This document shows positions 24,955 through 33,106 of a stretch of 42,564 nucleotides of DNA, in pieces. The first letter of the stretch is position 1; the number at the start of each line of letters is the position of its first letter. The translations under genes were made by a program, and so were the position numbers. The stretch is from Sphingopyxis macrogoltabida (lineage in GTDB: Bacteria > Pseudomonadota > Alphaproteobacteria > Sphingomonadales > Sphingomonadaceae), in contig QFPJ01000024.1 of the NCBI GenBank assembly GCA_003241685.1, positions 1 to 42,564 of the forward strand. Direction: 5' to 3'. Under the pieces are notes generated by a model. The model was not told the origin of the DNA and did no database searches. It saw only the letters and a list, made by a program, of their open reading frames with translations.

Positions 24955-26172
24955 ATGGATGCGACCCAGCGGCCGGTGATCGCGGCGACGACGCGCACGG
25001 CCAAGCGGCGCGGCCCACGGCTCAGCCGTGCCGACCGCACGCCGCTTGGCCTGTGGTTCTGGGAAATCGACCGCGTGCTGCTGCTGCTGGTGTCGATCCT
25101 GGTCGCGATCGGGCTGGTCGCGGTCGCGGCCGCCTCGCCGGTCGCGGCGCAGAAATTGTCGACCTCGACCGCCAGTCTCGACCCGCTCTATTATTTCTAT
25201 CGCCAGTTGATGTGGGTGATCGTCGGGGTGCCGGTGATGCTGGCGGTGTCGATGCTGCCCAAGCCGCAGGCGCGGCGGTTCGCGGTCTATGGAACGATGG
25301 CGTTCCTCTTTCTGCTGTTCCTCGTGCCCCTGGTCGGGGCGTCGGTGAACGGGGCGCAGCGCTGGATCGGCAGCGGCGTGTTCCGCCTTCAGCCGTCGGA
25401 GTTTCTGAAGCCCTTTTTCGCGGTATCGCTGGCCTGGATCCTGTCGCTGCGCCTCCACGACCAGAGCCTGCCGGTCGTGCCGTTGTCCTTCGTCTTCACC
25501 GGCATCATCGCGGTGCTGCTGATGGGCCAGCCCGACCTGGGCCAGACGGTGATCTTTGTCGCGACCTGGCTGGTGCTGGTGCTGGTGGCGGGGCTGTCGA
25601 TGCGGATCATGGCGGGGCTGGGCGGCATCGGGCTCGCCGGGCTCGTCCTCGCCTATTTCTTCTATCCGGTGGCGCAGCAGCGCATCAATATCTGGCTGTT
25701 CGCCCAGGGCGACAGTTTCCAGGTCGACAAGGCGCACGCGACGCTGACCGCGGGCGGGTTGATCGGCACCGGACCCGGAGCCGGCCTGGCCAAGTTCCAG
25801 CTGCCCGAAGCGCACACCGACTATATCTTCTCGGTCATCGGCGAGGAGTTCGGCATGGTCGCCTGCCTCGCGATCCTGGCGCTGTATCTGGCGATCATCG
25901 TGCGCGTCCTCGTCCGCCTGCTCGATGAGGAGGACAGCTTCATCATCCTGGCCGTCGCCGGCCTGATCGCGCAGTTCGGGGGACAGGCGACGATCAACAT
26001 GGCGGTGAACACCCAGCTGTTCCCGTCGAAGGGGATGACGCTGCCCTTCATCAGCTATGGCGGCTCGTCCTTCCTCGCGCTGTCGTTGGCCATGGGTTTG
26101 CTCTTGTCGCTGACCCGGCGGAACCCCTATGCCGCGCGGGTGTCGCTCACCCGCAACTGGAACAATCGATGA
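24955..26172 (+). CDS. ftsW: Peptidoglycan glycosyltransferase FtsW
   Basis: SEDS-family polymerase that makes septal glycan from lipid II with FtsI. The product has about ten membrane segments, GAQRWI after the first four, QPSEFLKP, QPDLGQ, TAGGLIGTGPGAG and FISYGGSS, all characteristic of FtsW/RodA. The 405-residue form starts at ATG 24955, preceded by a G-rich site (GGTGGGGGGA). Starts at 24922 (overlapping murD by 8 nt) and 24934 are also possible and would only lengthen the cytoplasmic N-terminus. FtsW rather than RodA follows from its place in the dcw cluster. Its end overlaps murG by ATGA. Confidence 0.94.
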   Translation: MDATQRPVIAATTRTAKRRGPRLSRADRTPLGLWFWEIDRVLLLLVSILVAIGLVAVAAASPVAAQKLSTSTASLDPLYYFYRQLMWVIVGVPVMLAVSMLPKPQARRFAVYGTMAFLFLLFLVPLVGASVNGAQRWIGSGVFRLQPSEFLKPFFAVSLAWILSLRLHDQSLPVVPLSFVFTGIIAVLLMGQPDLGQTVIFVATWLVLVLVAGLSMRIMAGLGGIGLAGLVLAYFFYPVAQQRINIWLFAQGDSFQVDKAHATLTAGGLIGTGPGAGLAKFQLPEAHTDYIFSVIGEEFGMVACLAILALYLAIIVRVLVRLLDEEDSFIILAVAGLIAQFGGQATINMAVNTQLFPSKGMTLPFISYGGSSFLALSLAMGLLLSLTRRNPYAARVSLTRNWNNR

Positions 26173-27350
26173 CTGCAACGCGCCATTTCCTGCTCGCCGC
26201 CGGGGGAACGGGGGGGCATATGCTGCCCGCCTATGCGCTCGCTGGCGAATTGATCGCGCGCGGTCACCGCGTCGCGCTGGTCAGCGACGATCGCGGGTTG
26301 CGCATTCCCGGCGCCCCGGCGGAACTGGAAACGCATGTCCTGCCCGCCGGACGCGTTCATGGCGGCCCGGTCGGCTGGGTCAAGGCGGCGCTGGCGATCC
26401 GCAAGGGCCGGCGGCAGGCGATCGACCTGATCCGCGAATTCGACCCCGCGGTCGTCGTCGGCTTCGGCGGCTATCCCTCGCTGCCCAGCCTGCTTGCCGC
26501 GCGCGCGACGAAGACGCCCAGCGTGATCCACGAACAAAATGCCGTGCTGGGGCGCACCAACCGGCTGATGGCGCCGCGCGTCGATGCGATCGCTGTCGCC
26601 TATCGCAACATCCACCGTTTCCCCGCATCCTGCGCGCCGAAGCGCCACCTGACCGGCAATCCGGTGCGCGAGGCGATCGTCGCGATCCGCGATGAGGGCT
26701 TTCCGCCGCTGCCCGAGGACGGCATCCTGCGCCTGCTCGTCGTCGGCGGCAGCCTGGGCGCGACCATATTGGGCGAGGTGGTGCCCGCCGCCGTCGCGAT
26801 GTTGCCGCCCGCGCTGCTCGCCCGGCTGCAGGTCGTCCAGCAGTGCCGCGACGAGGATCTGGAGGCGGTGCGCGCCCGCTATGCCGCGCTTGGCGTCGCG
26901 GCGGAATGCTCGGCCTATATCGCCGACCTGCCCGAACGGATGCGCTGGGCGCACCTGTTCATCGGCCGCGCCGGGGCGTCGACCGTCGCCGAACTGGCCT
27001 GCGCCGGCCGCCCCGCGATCTTCGTGCCCTATCCGCACGCAATGGACGATCACCAGACGTGGAACGTCGTCGATCTGGTCGAGGCGGGCGGGGCGCTGTC
27101 GTTCCCGCAGCGCGATTTCACGCCGGCCGAGGTCGCCAAGCATATCCAGCGCATGGCGCTGGAGCCCGGCGCGCTGGAGGCCGCCGCCGACCGCGCCGCA
27201 AGCTGCGGCCTGCCCGACGCGACGCGGGCGCTGGCCGATCTGGTCGAAAGCTTTGCGCCGCCGCCGCTGATGGACGTGATCCGCGTCGGCGCGAGCGCGC
27301 AGCGGTCGAGCGCCGGCGGCGTCGCCGCCGCCCGGCGGGAGGCGCGGTGA
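26169..27350 (+). CDS. murG: UDP-GlcNAc:lipid I GlcNAc transferase
   Basis: Membrane-associated GT-B enzyme that converts lipid I to lipid II. The 393-residue product has the N-terminal AAGGTGGHMLPA (10-21), VVGFGGYPSLP, HEQNAVLGRTN, VVGGSLGA and the donor-binding FIGRAGASTVAEL, then PYPHAMDDHQ. The usual residue after GGTGGH is Val or Ile, here Met. The C-terminal about 25 residues are Ala/Arg-rich and longer than in E. coli (355 aa). It overlaps ftsW (ATGA) and murC (TGATG). Confidence 0.96.
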   Translation: MTATRHFLLAAGGTGGHMLPAYALAGELIARGHRVALVSDDRGLRIPGAPAELETHVLPAGRVHGGPVGWVKAALAIRKGRRQAIDLIREFDPAVVVGFGGYPSLPSLLAARATKTPSVIHEQNAVLGRTNRLMAPRVDAIAVAYRNIHRFPASCAPKRHLTGNPVREAIVAIRDEGFPPLPEDGILRLLVVGGSLGATILGEVVPAAVAMLPPALLARLQVVQQCRDEDLEAVRARYAALGVAAECSAYIADLPERMRWAHLFIGRAGASTVAELACAGRPAIFVPYPHAMDDHQTWNVVDLVEAGGALSFPQRDFTPAEVAKHIQRMALEPGALEAAADRAASCGLPDATRALADLVESFAPPPLMDVIRVGASAQRSSAGGVAAARREAR

Positions 27351-28783
27351 TGCGCGGCGTCGCGACCGACATCGGCACCATTCACTTCATCGGCATCGGC
27401 GGCATCGGCATGTCGGGCATCGCCGAGGTGATGCACAACCTCGGCTACCGGGTGCAGGGCAGCGACATCGCCGACGGCTATGTCATCGACGGCTTGCGCA
27501 AGCGCGGGATCAAGGTCGCGATTGGCCATGACGCCGCGAATGTCGACGGCGTCGCGGTGGTCGTCACCTCGACCGCGGTCAAGCGCGGCAACCCGGAGGT
27601 CGAGGCGGCGCTGGCGAACCGCATCCCGCTCGTCCGCCGCGCCGAAATGCTCGCCGAACTGATGCGGCTGAAATCGACCGTCGCCATCGCGGGCACGCAC
27701 GGCAAGACGACGACGACCAGCCTGGTCGCGGCGCTGCTCGACGCGGGCGGCATCGATCCGACCGTCATCAACGGCGGCATCATCAACAATTATGGATCGA
27801 ACGCGCGGCTCGGCGCGTCGGACTGGATGGTGGTGGAAGCCGACGAAAGCGACGGCAGCTTCCTGCGCCTCGACGGGACGATCGCGGTCGTCACCAATAT
27901 CGATCCCGAACATCTCGACCATTATGGCAGCTTCGATGCGATCAAGGACGCCTTCGTCGAATTCATCGAAAATGTGCCCTTCTATGGTGCCGCGATGCTG
28001 TGCCTTGATCATCCGGAGGTGCAGGCGATCATTCCGCGCATCCGCGACCGCCGCATCGTCACCTATGGTTTTTCGGCGCAGGCCGACGTGCGCGGGACCA
28101 ATATCGCGCCCGGACCCGACGGAAACCGCTTCGACGTCGTCGTGCGCGACCGCGACGGCAACAGCCGCACCATCGCGGGCATCCACCTGCCGATGTCGGG
28201 GCGGCACAACGTCCAGAATGCGCTCGCGGCGATTGCCGTGGCGATGCACATGGGCGTACCCGACGCCAAGATCGTATCGGGCTTCGACGGGTTTGCCGGG
28301 GTGAAGCGCCGCTTCACCAAGGTCGGCGAGATTGCGGCGGGGGAGGGCACCGTGACCGTCATCGACGATTATGCCCATCACCCGGTCGAAATCCGCGCGG
28401 TGCTGTCGGCGGCGCGCGAGGGGGTCGGCGCGGGACGCGTCGTCGCGGTGGTCCAGCCGCACCGCTTCACGCGTCTGCGCGACCATATGGATGATTTTCA
28501 GCAGGCCTTCAACGACGCCGACATGGTCCTGGCGCTGCCCGTCTATGCGGCGGGCGAGGCGCCGATCGACGGCGTGTCGTCGGACGCGCTGGTCGCGGGG
28601 CTGAAGGATCGCGGCCATCGCCACGCCGCGACCGTCGCCGATGCCGACGCGCTCGCCGCGACCATCGCCGATGCGATCCGTGCCGGCGGTCTGGGCGCGG
28701 GCGACAAGGTCATCTGTCTGGGCGCGGGCGACATTACCAAGGTGGCGGCGGGTCTGGCGGCGGCGGTGGAGGGGCAGAAATGA
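27350..28783 (+). CDS. murC: UDP-MurNAc:L-alanine ligase
   Basis: First Mur ligase of the pathway, adding L-Ala to UDP-MurNAc. The 477-residue product has HFIGIGGIGMSG (12-23), the ATP loop AGTHGKTTTTSL (114-125), EADESDGSFLR, TNIDPEHLDHY and DDYAHHPVEIRAVL. These canonical motifs make it the housekeeping MurC; the paralogue at 6074-7459 deviates in its ATP loop. Its ATG lies in the murG stop. After its stop comes the only large gap between rsmH and ftsQ, containing an interspersed repeat. Confidence 0.96.
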   Translation: MRGVATDIGTIHFIGIGGIGMSGIAEVMHNLGYRVQGSDIADGYVIDGLRKRGIKVAIGHDAANVDGVAVVVTSTAVKRGNPEVEAALANRIPLVRRAEMLAELMRLKSTVAIAGTHGKTTTTSLVAALLDAGGIDPTVINGGIINNYGSNARLGASDWMVVEADESDGSFLRLDGTIAVVTNIDPEHLDHYGSFDAIKDAFVEFIENVPFYGAAMLCLDHPEVQAIIPRIRDRRIVTYGFSAQADVRGTNIAPGPDGNRFDVVVRDRDGNSRTIAGIHLPMSGRHNVQNALAAIAVAMHMGVPDAKIVSGFDGFAGVKRRFTKVGEIAAGEGTVTVIDDYAHHPVEIRAVLSAAREGVGAGRVVAVVQPHRFTRLRDHMDDFQQAFNDADMVLALPVYAAGEAPIDGVSSDALVAGLKDRGHRHAATVADADALAATIADAIRAGGLGAGDKVICLGAGDITKVAAGLAAAVEGQK

Positions 28784-28797
28784 ACCTCCCCATCACT

Positions 28798-28900
28798 CGT
28801 CATGCTGAACTTGTTTCAGCATCCATGACCGGTCTTCTCGGTCACCGCAGCGTTTGTTTCGAGGTCCGGCCATGGACCCTGAAACACGTTCAGGGTGACG
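28798..28900. repeat. Inverted repeat with 30-bp arms between murC and murB
   Basis: Arms 28798-28827 and 28871-28900 are inverted copies identical at 25 of 30 positions (arm sequence begins CGTCATGCTGAACTTGTTTC), with a 43-nt spacer. It resembles the CATGCTGAACTTGTTTCAGC repeats that I recall between sphingomonad genes. It starts 15 nt after murC and could form a long hairpin within the dcw transcript. Confidence 0.88.
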
Positions 28901-28902
28901 AT

Positions 28903-28932
28903 GAAAATATGGGCGGTGAAAATATGGGCGGT
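28903..28932 (+). repeat. Tandem 15-bp duplication ahead of murB
   Basis: GAAAATATGGGCGGT occurs twice, back to back (28903-28917 and 28918-28932), and a third partial copy (GGAATATG) contains the murB start. Each copy carries a G-rich site and an ATG, so the murB initiation sequence appears to have been duplicated. Confidence 0.9.
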
Positions 28933-28941
28933 GGAATATGA
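28909..28941 (+). CDS. Possible 10-codon leader ORF coupled to murB
   Basis: ATG at 28909 opens a frame of ten codons (MGGENMGGGI) whose TGA (28939-28941) overlaps the murB ATG (28938-28940) as ATGA. A second in-frame ATG at 28924 gives a five-codon version. The junction copies the ATGA pattern of the rest of the cluster. Whether ribosomes use it is unknown; it has a weak upstream site. Confidence 0.4.
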   Translation: MGGENMGGGI

Positions 28942-29834
28942 CCACTGCCACGCTCCCTTCCGTCCGCGGCAAACTCACCCCGCACGCCCCGCTCGCGCCG
29001 CTCGTCTGGTTCAAGTCGGGCGGCGCCGCCGCGTGGCTGTTCGAACCGAAGGATGCCGACGACCTTTCCGGGTTCCTGCGCGATCTCGATCCGGCGGTGC
29101 CCGTTCTGGCGCTGGGCCTCGGGTCGAACCTGATCGTGCGTGACGGCGGCTTTCCCGGTGTCGTCATCCGGCTGGGCAAGGCTTTTGCACGGGTCGAGGC
29201 GGTGGACGCGACGACGCTGCGCTGCGGCGGCGGCGCGTCGGGCATTCTCGTTTCCTCGACCGCGCGCGACGCCGGCGTCGCGGGTCTGGAATTTCTGCGG
29301 TCGATCCCCGGCACGGTCGGCGGTTTCGTCCGCATGAACGGCGGCGCCTATGGCAGCGAGGTCCAGGACATATTGATCGCGGCGGAGGTGGTCCTGCGCC
29401 CGGGCGAGCGGCGCATGCTGTCGCTCGCCGATCTCGGCTACACCTACCGCCACAGCGACTTGCCCGACGGCGCCGTGGTGGTGTCGGCGACCTTTCGCGG
29501 CCGCCCCGGCGAACCCGCGGCCATTCAGGCCGAGATGGACCGAATTTCCGCCAGCCGCGAAGCGTCGCAGCCGCTGCGGTCCAAGACCGGCGGTTCGACC
29601 TTCAAGAATCCCGACGGGCACAAGGCATGGCAGCTGGTCGACGACGCCGGGTGCCGCGGCCTGACGCTGGGCGGCGCGCAGGTCAGCGAGAAGCACACCA
29701 ATTTCCTGATCAACATGGGCGAGGCGACGAGCGCCGACATCGAGGCGCTTGGCGAGGAAGTCCGCCGCCGGGTGAAGGACAGGAGCGGCATCGAATTGCA
29801 GTGGGAAATTCAGCGCGTGGGAGTGAAGAAGTGA
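28938..29834 (+). CDS. murB: UDP-N-acetylenolpyruvylglucosamine reductase
   Basis: FAD enzyme that reduces enolpyruvyl-UDP-GlcNAc to UDP-MurNAc with NADPH. The 298-residue product has WFKSGGAAAWLFEP, LGLGSNLIVRDGG (FAD site), IPGTVGGFVRMNGGAYG and KTGGSTFKNP with the probable proton-donor Ser220, then AGCRGLTLGGAQVSEKHTNFLIN. This is the shorter type II MurB without the extra loop of E. coli. The start overlaps a tiny upstream ORF (ATGA). The end overlaps ddl as GTGA. Confidence 0.96.
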   Translation: MTTATLPSVRGKLTPHAPLAPLVWFKSGGAAAWLFEPKDADDLSGFLRDLDPAVPVLALGLGSNLIVRDGGFPGVVIRLGKAFARVEAVDATTLRCGGGASGILVSSTARDAGVAGLEFLRSIPGTVGGFVRMNGGAYGSEVQDILIAAEVVLRPGERRMLSLADLGYTYRHSDLPDGAVVVSATFRGRPGEPAAIQAEMDRISASREASQPLRSKTGGSTFKNPDGHKAWQLVDDAGCRGLTLGGAQVSEKHTNFLINMGEATSADIEALGEEVRRRVKDRSGIELQWEIQRVGVKK

Positions 29835-30754
29835 GCCGGGGTCCGTGGCATGTCGCCGTCCTGATGGGGGGCTGGTCCGCCGAACGCGAAGTGTCTCTGA
29901 TGAGCGGGAACGGGGTCGCCGACGCGCTTGAAAGCCGCGGCCACCGGGTCACGCGCATCGACATGGACCGCGACGTCGCGCGGAAGCTGGCCGAAGCGAA
30001 GCCCGACGTCGTGTTCAACGCGCTGCACGGCGTTCCGGGCGAGGACGGGACGGTGCAGGGGATGCTGGACCTGATGGGGCTGAAATATACGCACAGCGGC
30101 CTCGTCACCTCGGTCATCGCGATCGATAAGGAATTGACGAAGCAGGCGCTGGTGCCACATGCTGTGCCCATGCCGACGGGGGTGATGGTCGACAGCGAAA
30201 GCCTGTTTTCAGCCGACCCTTTGCCGCGCCCCTATGTGCTGAAACCCGTGAACGAAGGGTCGTCGGTCGGGGTCGCCATCGTCAAGGACGACAGCAATTA
30301 CGGCAACCCGATCGCGCGCGAGGCGGTCGGGCCGTGGCAGGAGTTCGACCGGCTGCTCGCCGAACCCTTCATCAAGGGACGTGAACTGACCGTCGCGGTG
30401 CTGGGCGATCGGGCGCTGGGCGTCACCGAACTGCGCGTGAAATCTGGCTTCTACGACTATGACGCCAAATATACCGACGGGTTGACCGAACATGTCTGCC
30501 CCGCCGACGTGCCCGCCGACATCGCGCAGCGGATGAAGGATCTGGCGGTGCGGGCGCATGACCTGCTCGGCTGCAAGGGCGCCTCGCGCTCCGATTTCCG
30601 CTGGGACGACGAACATGGGCTGGCCGGCATCTTCCTGTTGGAAGTCAATACCCAGCCGGGGATGACCCCGCTCAGCCTGGTGCCCGAACAGGCGCGGGCC
30701 ATCGGCATCGACTATGCCGAACTCGTCGAACGCATCGTGGAGGAAGCGTTATGA
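29831..30754 (+). CDS. ddl: D-alanine:D-alanine ligase
   Basis: ATP-grasp enzyme that makes D-Ala-D-Ala for MurF. From the GTG at 29831 the product has 307 residues with VLMGGWSAEREVSLMSG, ALHGVPGEDGTVQG, KPVNEGSSVGV, GRELTVAVL and EVNTQPGMTPLSLVPEQA, the usual family motifs. The GTG overlaps the murB stop, and the end overlaps ftsQ as ATGA. The open frame reaches back into murB but only this start gives the family N-terminus. Confidence 0.96.
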   Translation: MSRGPWHVAVLMGGWSAEREVSLMSGNGVADALESRGHRVTRIDMDRDVARKLAEAKPDVVFNALHGVPGEDGTVQGMLDLMGLKYTHSGLVTSVIAIDKELTKQALVPHAVPMPTGVMVDSESLFSADPLPRPYVLKPVNEGSSVGVAIVKDDSNYGNPIAREAVGPWQEFDRLLAEPFIKGRELTVAVLGDRALGVTELRVKSGFYDYDAKYTDGLTEHVCPADVPADIAQRMKDLAVRAHDLLGCKGASRSDFRWDDEHGLAGIFLLEVNTQPGMTPLSLVPEQARAIGIDYAELVERIVEEAL

Positions 30755-31692
30755 GCAGCACGCGGATCAAACGCGCCAAATCGCCGCCGCGCCGCCCGGC
30801 GCGCGCGCCGAAACGGCGGCGCAAGGTGCAGACATCGCGGCTCGACGCCTTCATCAATGCGTTGCCGATCAGCCCGCAGCGATTGCAGAAACTCGCCAAC
30901 TGGACGATCGGCATCGGCCTGTTCGCGGCCGTCGGCCTGGCCGCGCACGCCACCGGCGTCACCGCAAAGGTGAATGAGGAATGGGCGCAGGCGGTGAGCC
31001 GCGCGGGCTTTCACGTCCGCAAGGTCGAGGTCGTGGGTGCCGACCGCATCGACCGTCTGAAAGTCTATGACATCGCGCTGGCGCAGAAGGATCGTTCGAT
31101 GGCGGCGGTCGATCTGGCCGAAGTGCGCGGCGACCTGATGCGTTATGGCTGGATCAAGGATGCGCGCGTGTCGCGGCGGCTGCCCGACACTTTGGTCGTC
31201 GACATCGTCGAACGTACCCCGGCCGCGATCTGGCAGCATTCGGGCCGCCTGTCGCTGATCGACGAAAAGGGGGTCGTGCTGGAACCCGTCAGCGTCGCGA
31301 CCATGCCCGACCTGCCGCTGGTGATCGGGCCGAACGCCAACCAGCGCGCGCAGGATCTCGACCGGCTGCTGGCGGAGGCGAGCAGCCTGAAGGAACTGCT
31401 CGCGGGCGCGACCTGGGTCGGCAACCGCCGCTGGGACCTGCGCTTCCGCAGCGGCGAAACGCTGTCGCTGCCCGAAGGCGAGACGGAGGCCAAGGCGGCG
31501 CTGGCGAAATTCGCCCATATGGACGGCGCCAATCGCCTGCTCGGACGCGGCATCCTGCGTTTCGACATGCGCGATCCCGAACGTTTCGTGCTACGCCTGC
31601 CGCACGAAGGCCAGGTGGCGCCCGCCAAGCTCGACGCGGCGCGCGCCGCGGCCGATGCGGTCGCCGAGGCTGCATCGGCGGAGAAGGGATAA
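30751..31692 (+). CDS. ftsQ: Cell division protein FtsQ
   Basis: Bitopic divisome protein linking early and late division proteins through FtsB/FtsL. The 313-residue product has a very basic N-terminus (RIKRAKSPPRRPARAPKRRR), one membrane segment at about 52-70, a POTRA domain beginning FHVRKVEVVGADRI, and an FtsQ domain with ERTPAAIWQHSGRLSLIDEKG. It overlaps ddl by 4 nt, and ftsA follows after 4 nt. Identification is supported by both domains and the position. Confidence 0.94.
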   Translation: MSSTRIKRAKSPPRRPARAPKRRRKVQTSRLDAFINALPISPQRLQKLANWTIGIGLFAAVGLAAHATGVTAKVNEEWAQAVSRAGFHVRKVEVVGADRIDRLKVYDIALAQKDRSMAAVDLAEVRGDLMRYGWIKDARVSRRLPDTLVVDIVERTPAAIWQHSGRLSLIDEKGVVLEPVSVATMPDLPLVIGPNANQRAQDLDRLLAEASSLKELLAGATWVGNRRWDLRFRSGETLSLPEGETEAKAALAKFAHMDGANRLLGRGILRFDMRDPERFVLRLPHEGQVAPAKLDAARAAADAVAEAASAEKG

Positions 31693-31696
31693 GGGC

Positions 31697-32953
31697 ATGG
31701 CACCGCCGCGCATCGAAAAGATCATCACCGCGCTCGATGTCGGGTCGTGGAAGGTCTGTGCGCTGATCGCGGGCCAGACCGCCGACGGCCAGTTGCACGT
31801 CCTTGGCACCGGCCAGCGCGAAAGCCGCGGCGTCCAGCGCGGCTATGTCGCCGACATGGAACAGACCGAACATGTGGTGCGCGAGGCGATCGAACAGGCC
31901 GAACGCATCGCGGGCCTCAACATCGACGATGTCTGGGTCGCCTTCTCCGCCGGCGGATTGCTGAGCGATGTCGCGCCGATCGAAAGCGAACTGGGCGGGC
32001 ACAAGATCGAGCAGGAGGATGTCGACGACCTGCTCGCCGCGGGCCGCGCCGGCATCGATCCCGAAGGCCGCATGATCCTGCATGCCCAGCCGGCGCTCTA
32101 CACGCTCGACGGGCTGACCGGCGTCAAGAATCCGATCGGGCTGCACGCGGACCGGCTGGGCGTCGACATTCACATCATCATGGCCGACGGCGCGCCGGTG
32201 CGTAATCTGGAGACCGCGGTGCGCCAGGCGCATCTGGACGTCAATGCCGTCGTCGCCTCGCCGATCGCGGCGGGGCTGGCGTGCCTGTCGGACGAGGAAC
32301 GCGACCTGGGCGTCGCGCTCGTCGAACTGGGCGCGGCGGTGACGACCGTGTCGCTGTTCGCGGGCGGTATGCTGGTCGAAATGGCGTCGCTGCCGTTCGG
32401 CGCCAGCGACATCACCGACGACATCGCCTCCGCCTTCGGCATCCGGCGCAGCCAGGCGCAGCGGCTGCAAAGCTTCTATGGCTCGGCCTCTGCGTCGCCG
32501 CGCGACAATAACGACATCATCGAACTCGATCCGTCGGCCCCGGCGGGCAGCGATTCGCCGCGCATCACGCGCGCGCAATTGATCGCGGTGATCCGCCAGC
32601 GGCTCGACGCGATGATGGGGGAGGTCGGCAGGACGTTGAAAGATTTGCATTTCGTCGGCCCGGTCGGGCGCCAGGTGGTGCTCGTCGGCGGCGGCGCCGA
32701 CCTGAAAGGGATCGCCGATTACACGCAAAGCGCGCTGGGCCGGGCGGCGCGCGTCGGGCGACCGCGCGGCTTGCACGGCCTGCCCGATGCGCATGGGGGC
32801 CCCGCTTTCGCGACGCTGGCGGGTCTGGTTCTCTATGCCGCGTCCGACCCCGTCGATCTGCGCAATCTGCCGATGATGGGGCAGGACGTCTATCGGCCGC
32901 GGCGCAGCGGGATCATCAACCGGCTGGTCGCGGCGCTGAAAAGCAGTTTCTAG
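31697..32953 (+). CDS. ftsA: Cell division protein FtsA
   Basis: Actin-like ATPase that tethers FtsZ filaments to the membrane. The 418-residue product begins MAPPRIEKIITALDVGSWKV (phosphate-1 region) and has the SHS2 insert (FSAGGLL), VELGAAVTTVSLF (phosphate-2) and VLVGGGADLKGI (adenosine site). It ends in RSGIINRLVAALKSSF, a typical amphipathic membrane-targeting helix. The ATG at 31697 has AAGGG upstream and is 4 nt after ftsQ; earlier in-frame codons lie inside ftsQ. A 153-nt gap follows before ftsZ. Confidence 0.96.
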   Translation: MAPPRIEKIITALDVGSWKVCALIAGQTADGQLHVLGTGQRESRGVQRGYVADMEQTEHVVREAIEQAERIAGLNIDDVWVAFSAGGLLSDVAPIESELGGHKIEQEDVDDLLAAGRAGIDPEGRMILHAQPALYTLDGLTGVKNPIGLHADRLGVDIHIIMADGAPVRNLETAVRQAHLDVNAVVASPIAAGLACLSDEERDLGVALVELGAAVTTVSLFAGGMLVEMASLPFGASDITDDIASAFGIRRSQAQRLQSFYGSASASPRDNNDIIELDPSAPAGSDSPRITRAQLIAVIRQRLDAMMGEVGRTLKDLHFVGPVGRQVVLVGGGADLKGIADYTQSALGRAARVGRPRGLHGLPDAHGGPAFATLAGLVLYAASDPVDLRNLPMMGQDVYRPRRSGIINRLVAALKSSF

Positions 32954-33106
32954 GAAGATCGTGCGCGAAAGGGTTAATTTTTTGGATGATTCCCGCGTCA
33001 CAATAGTGCAATGCGAAAAGATAAGGCCGGGTGGTCGGACCACCGCCCGTCCGGGTTGCAAGGTTGGGGAAGCGGCATGGTTTCGCCGCTGCAGGGAGAT
33101 TGATTG
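32954..33106 (+). promoter_or_regulatory. ftsA-ftsZ intergenic region, likely ftsZ promoter
   Basis: This 153-nt gap begins with an AT-rich stretch (GGTTAATTTTTTGGATGATTC), then a hairpin (GGTGG/CCACC near 33030-33044) and finally AGGGAG 9 nt before the ftsZ ATG. FtsZ is usually needed in excess of FtsA, so an extra promoter here is expected. I cannot fix the -35/-10 boxes. A TTAA half-site and one GANTC (GATTC at 32988) are present but are weak evidence for cell-cycle control. Confidence 0.45.

Noticed and set aside
24319..26178. A 619-codon minus-strand open frame
   Set aside because: It lies opposite murD and ftsW, is full of Arg, Gln and His, and has no motif or start signal.
32970..32995. 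CtrA site or CcrM-controlled promoter before ftsZ
   Set aside because: Only a TTAA half-site and one GANTC are present. In DNA of this GC content a GANTC is expected about every few hundred bases, so the evidence is too weak.
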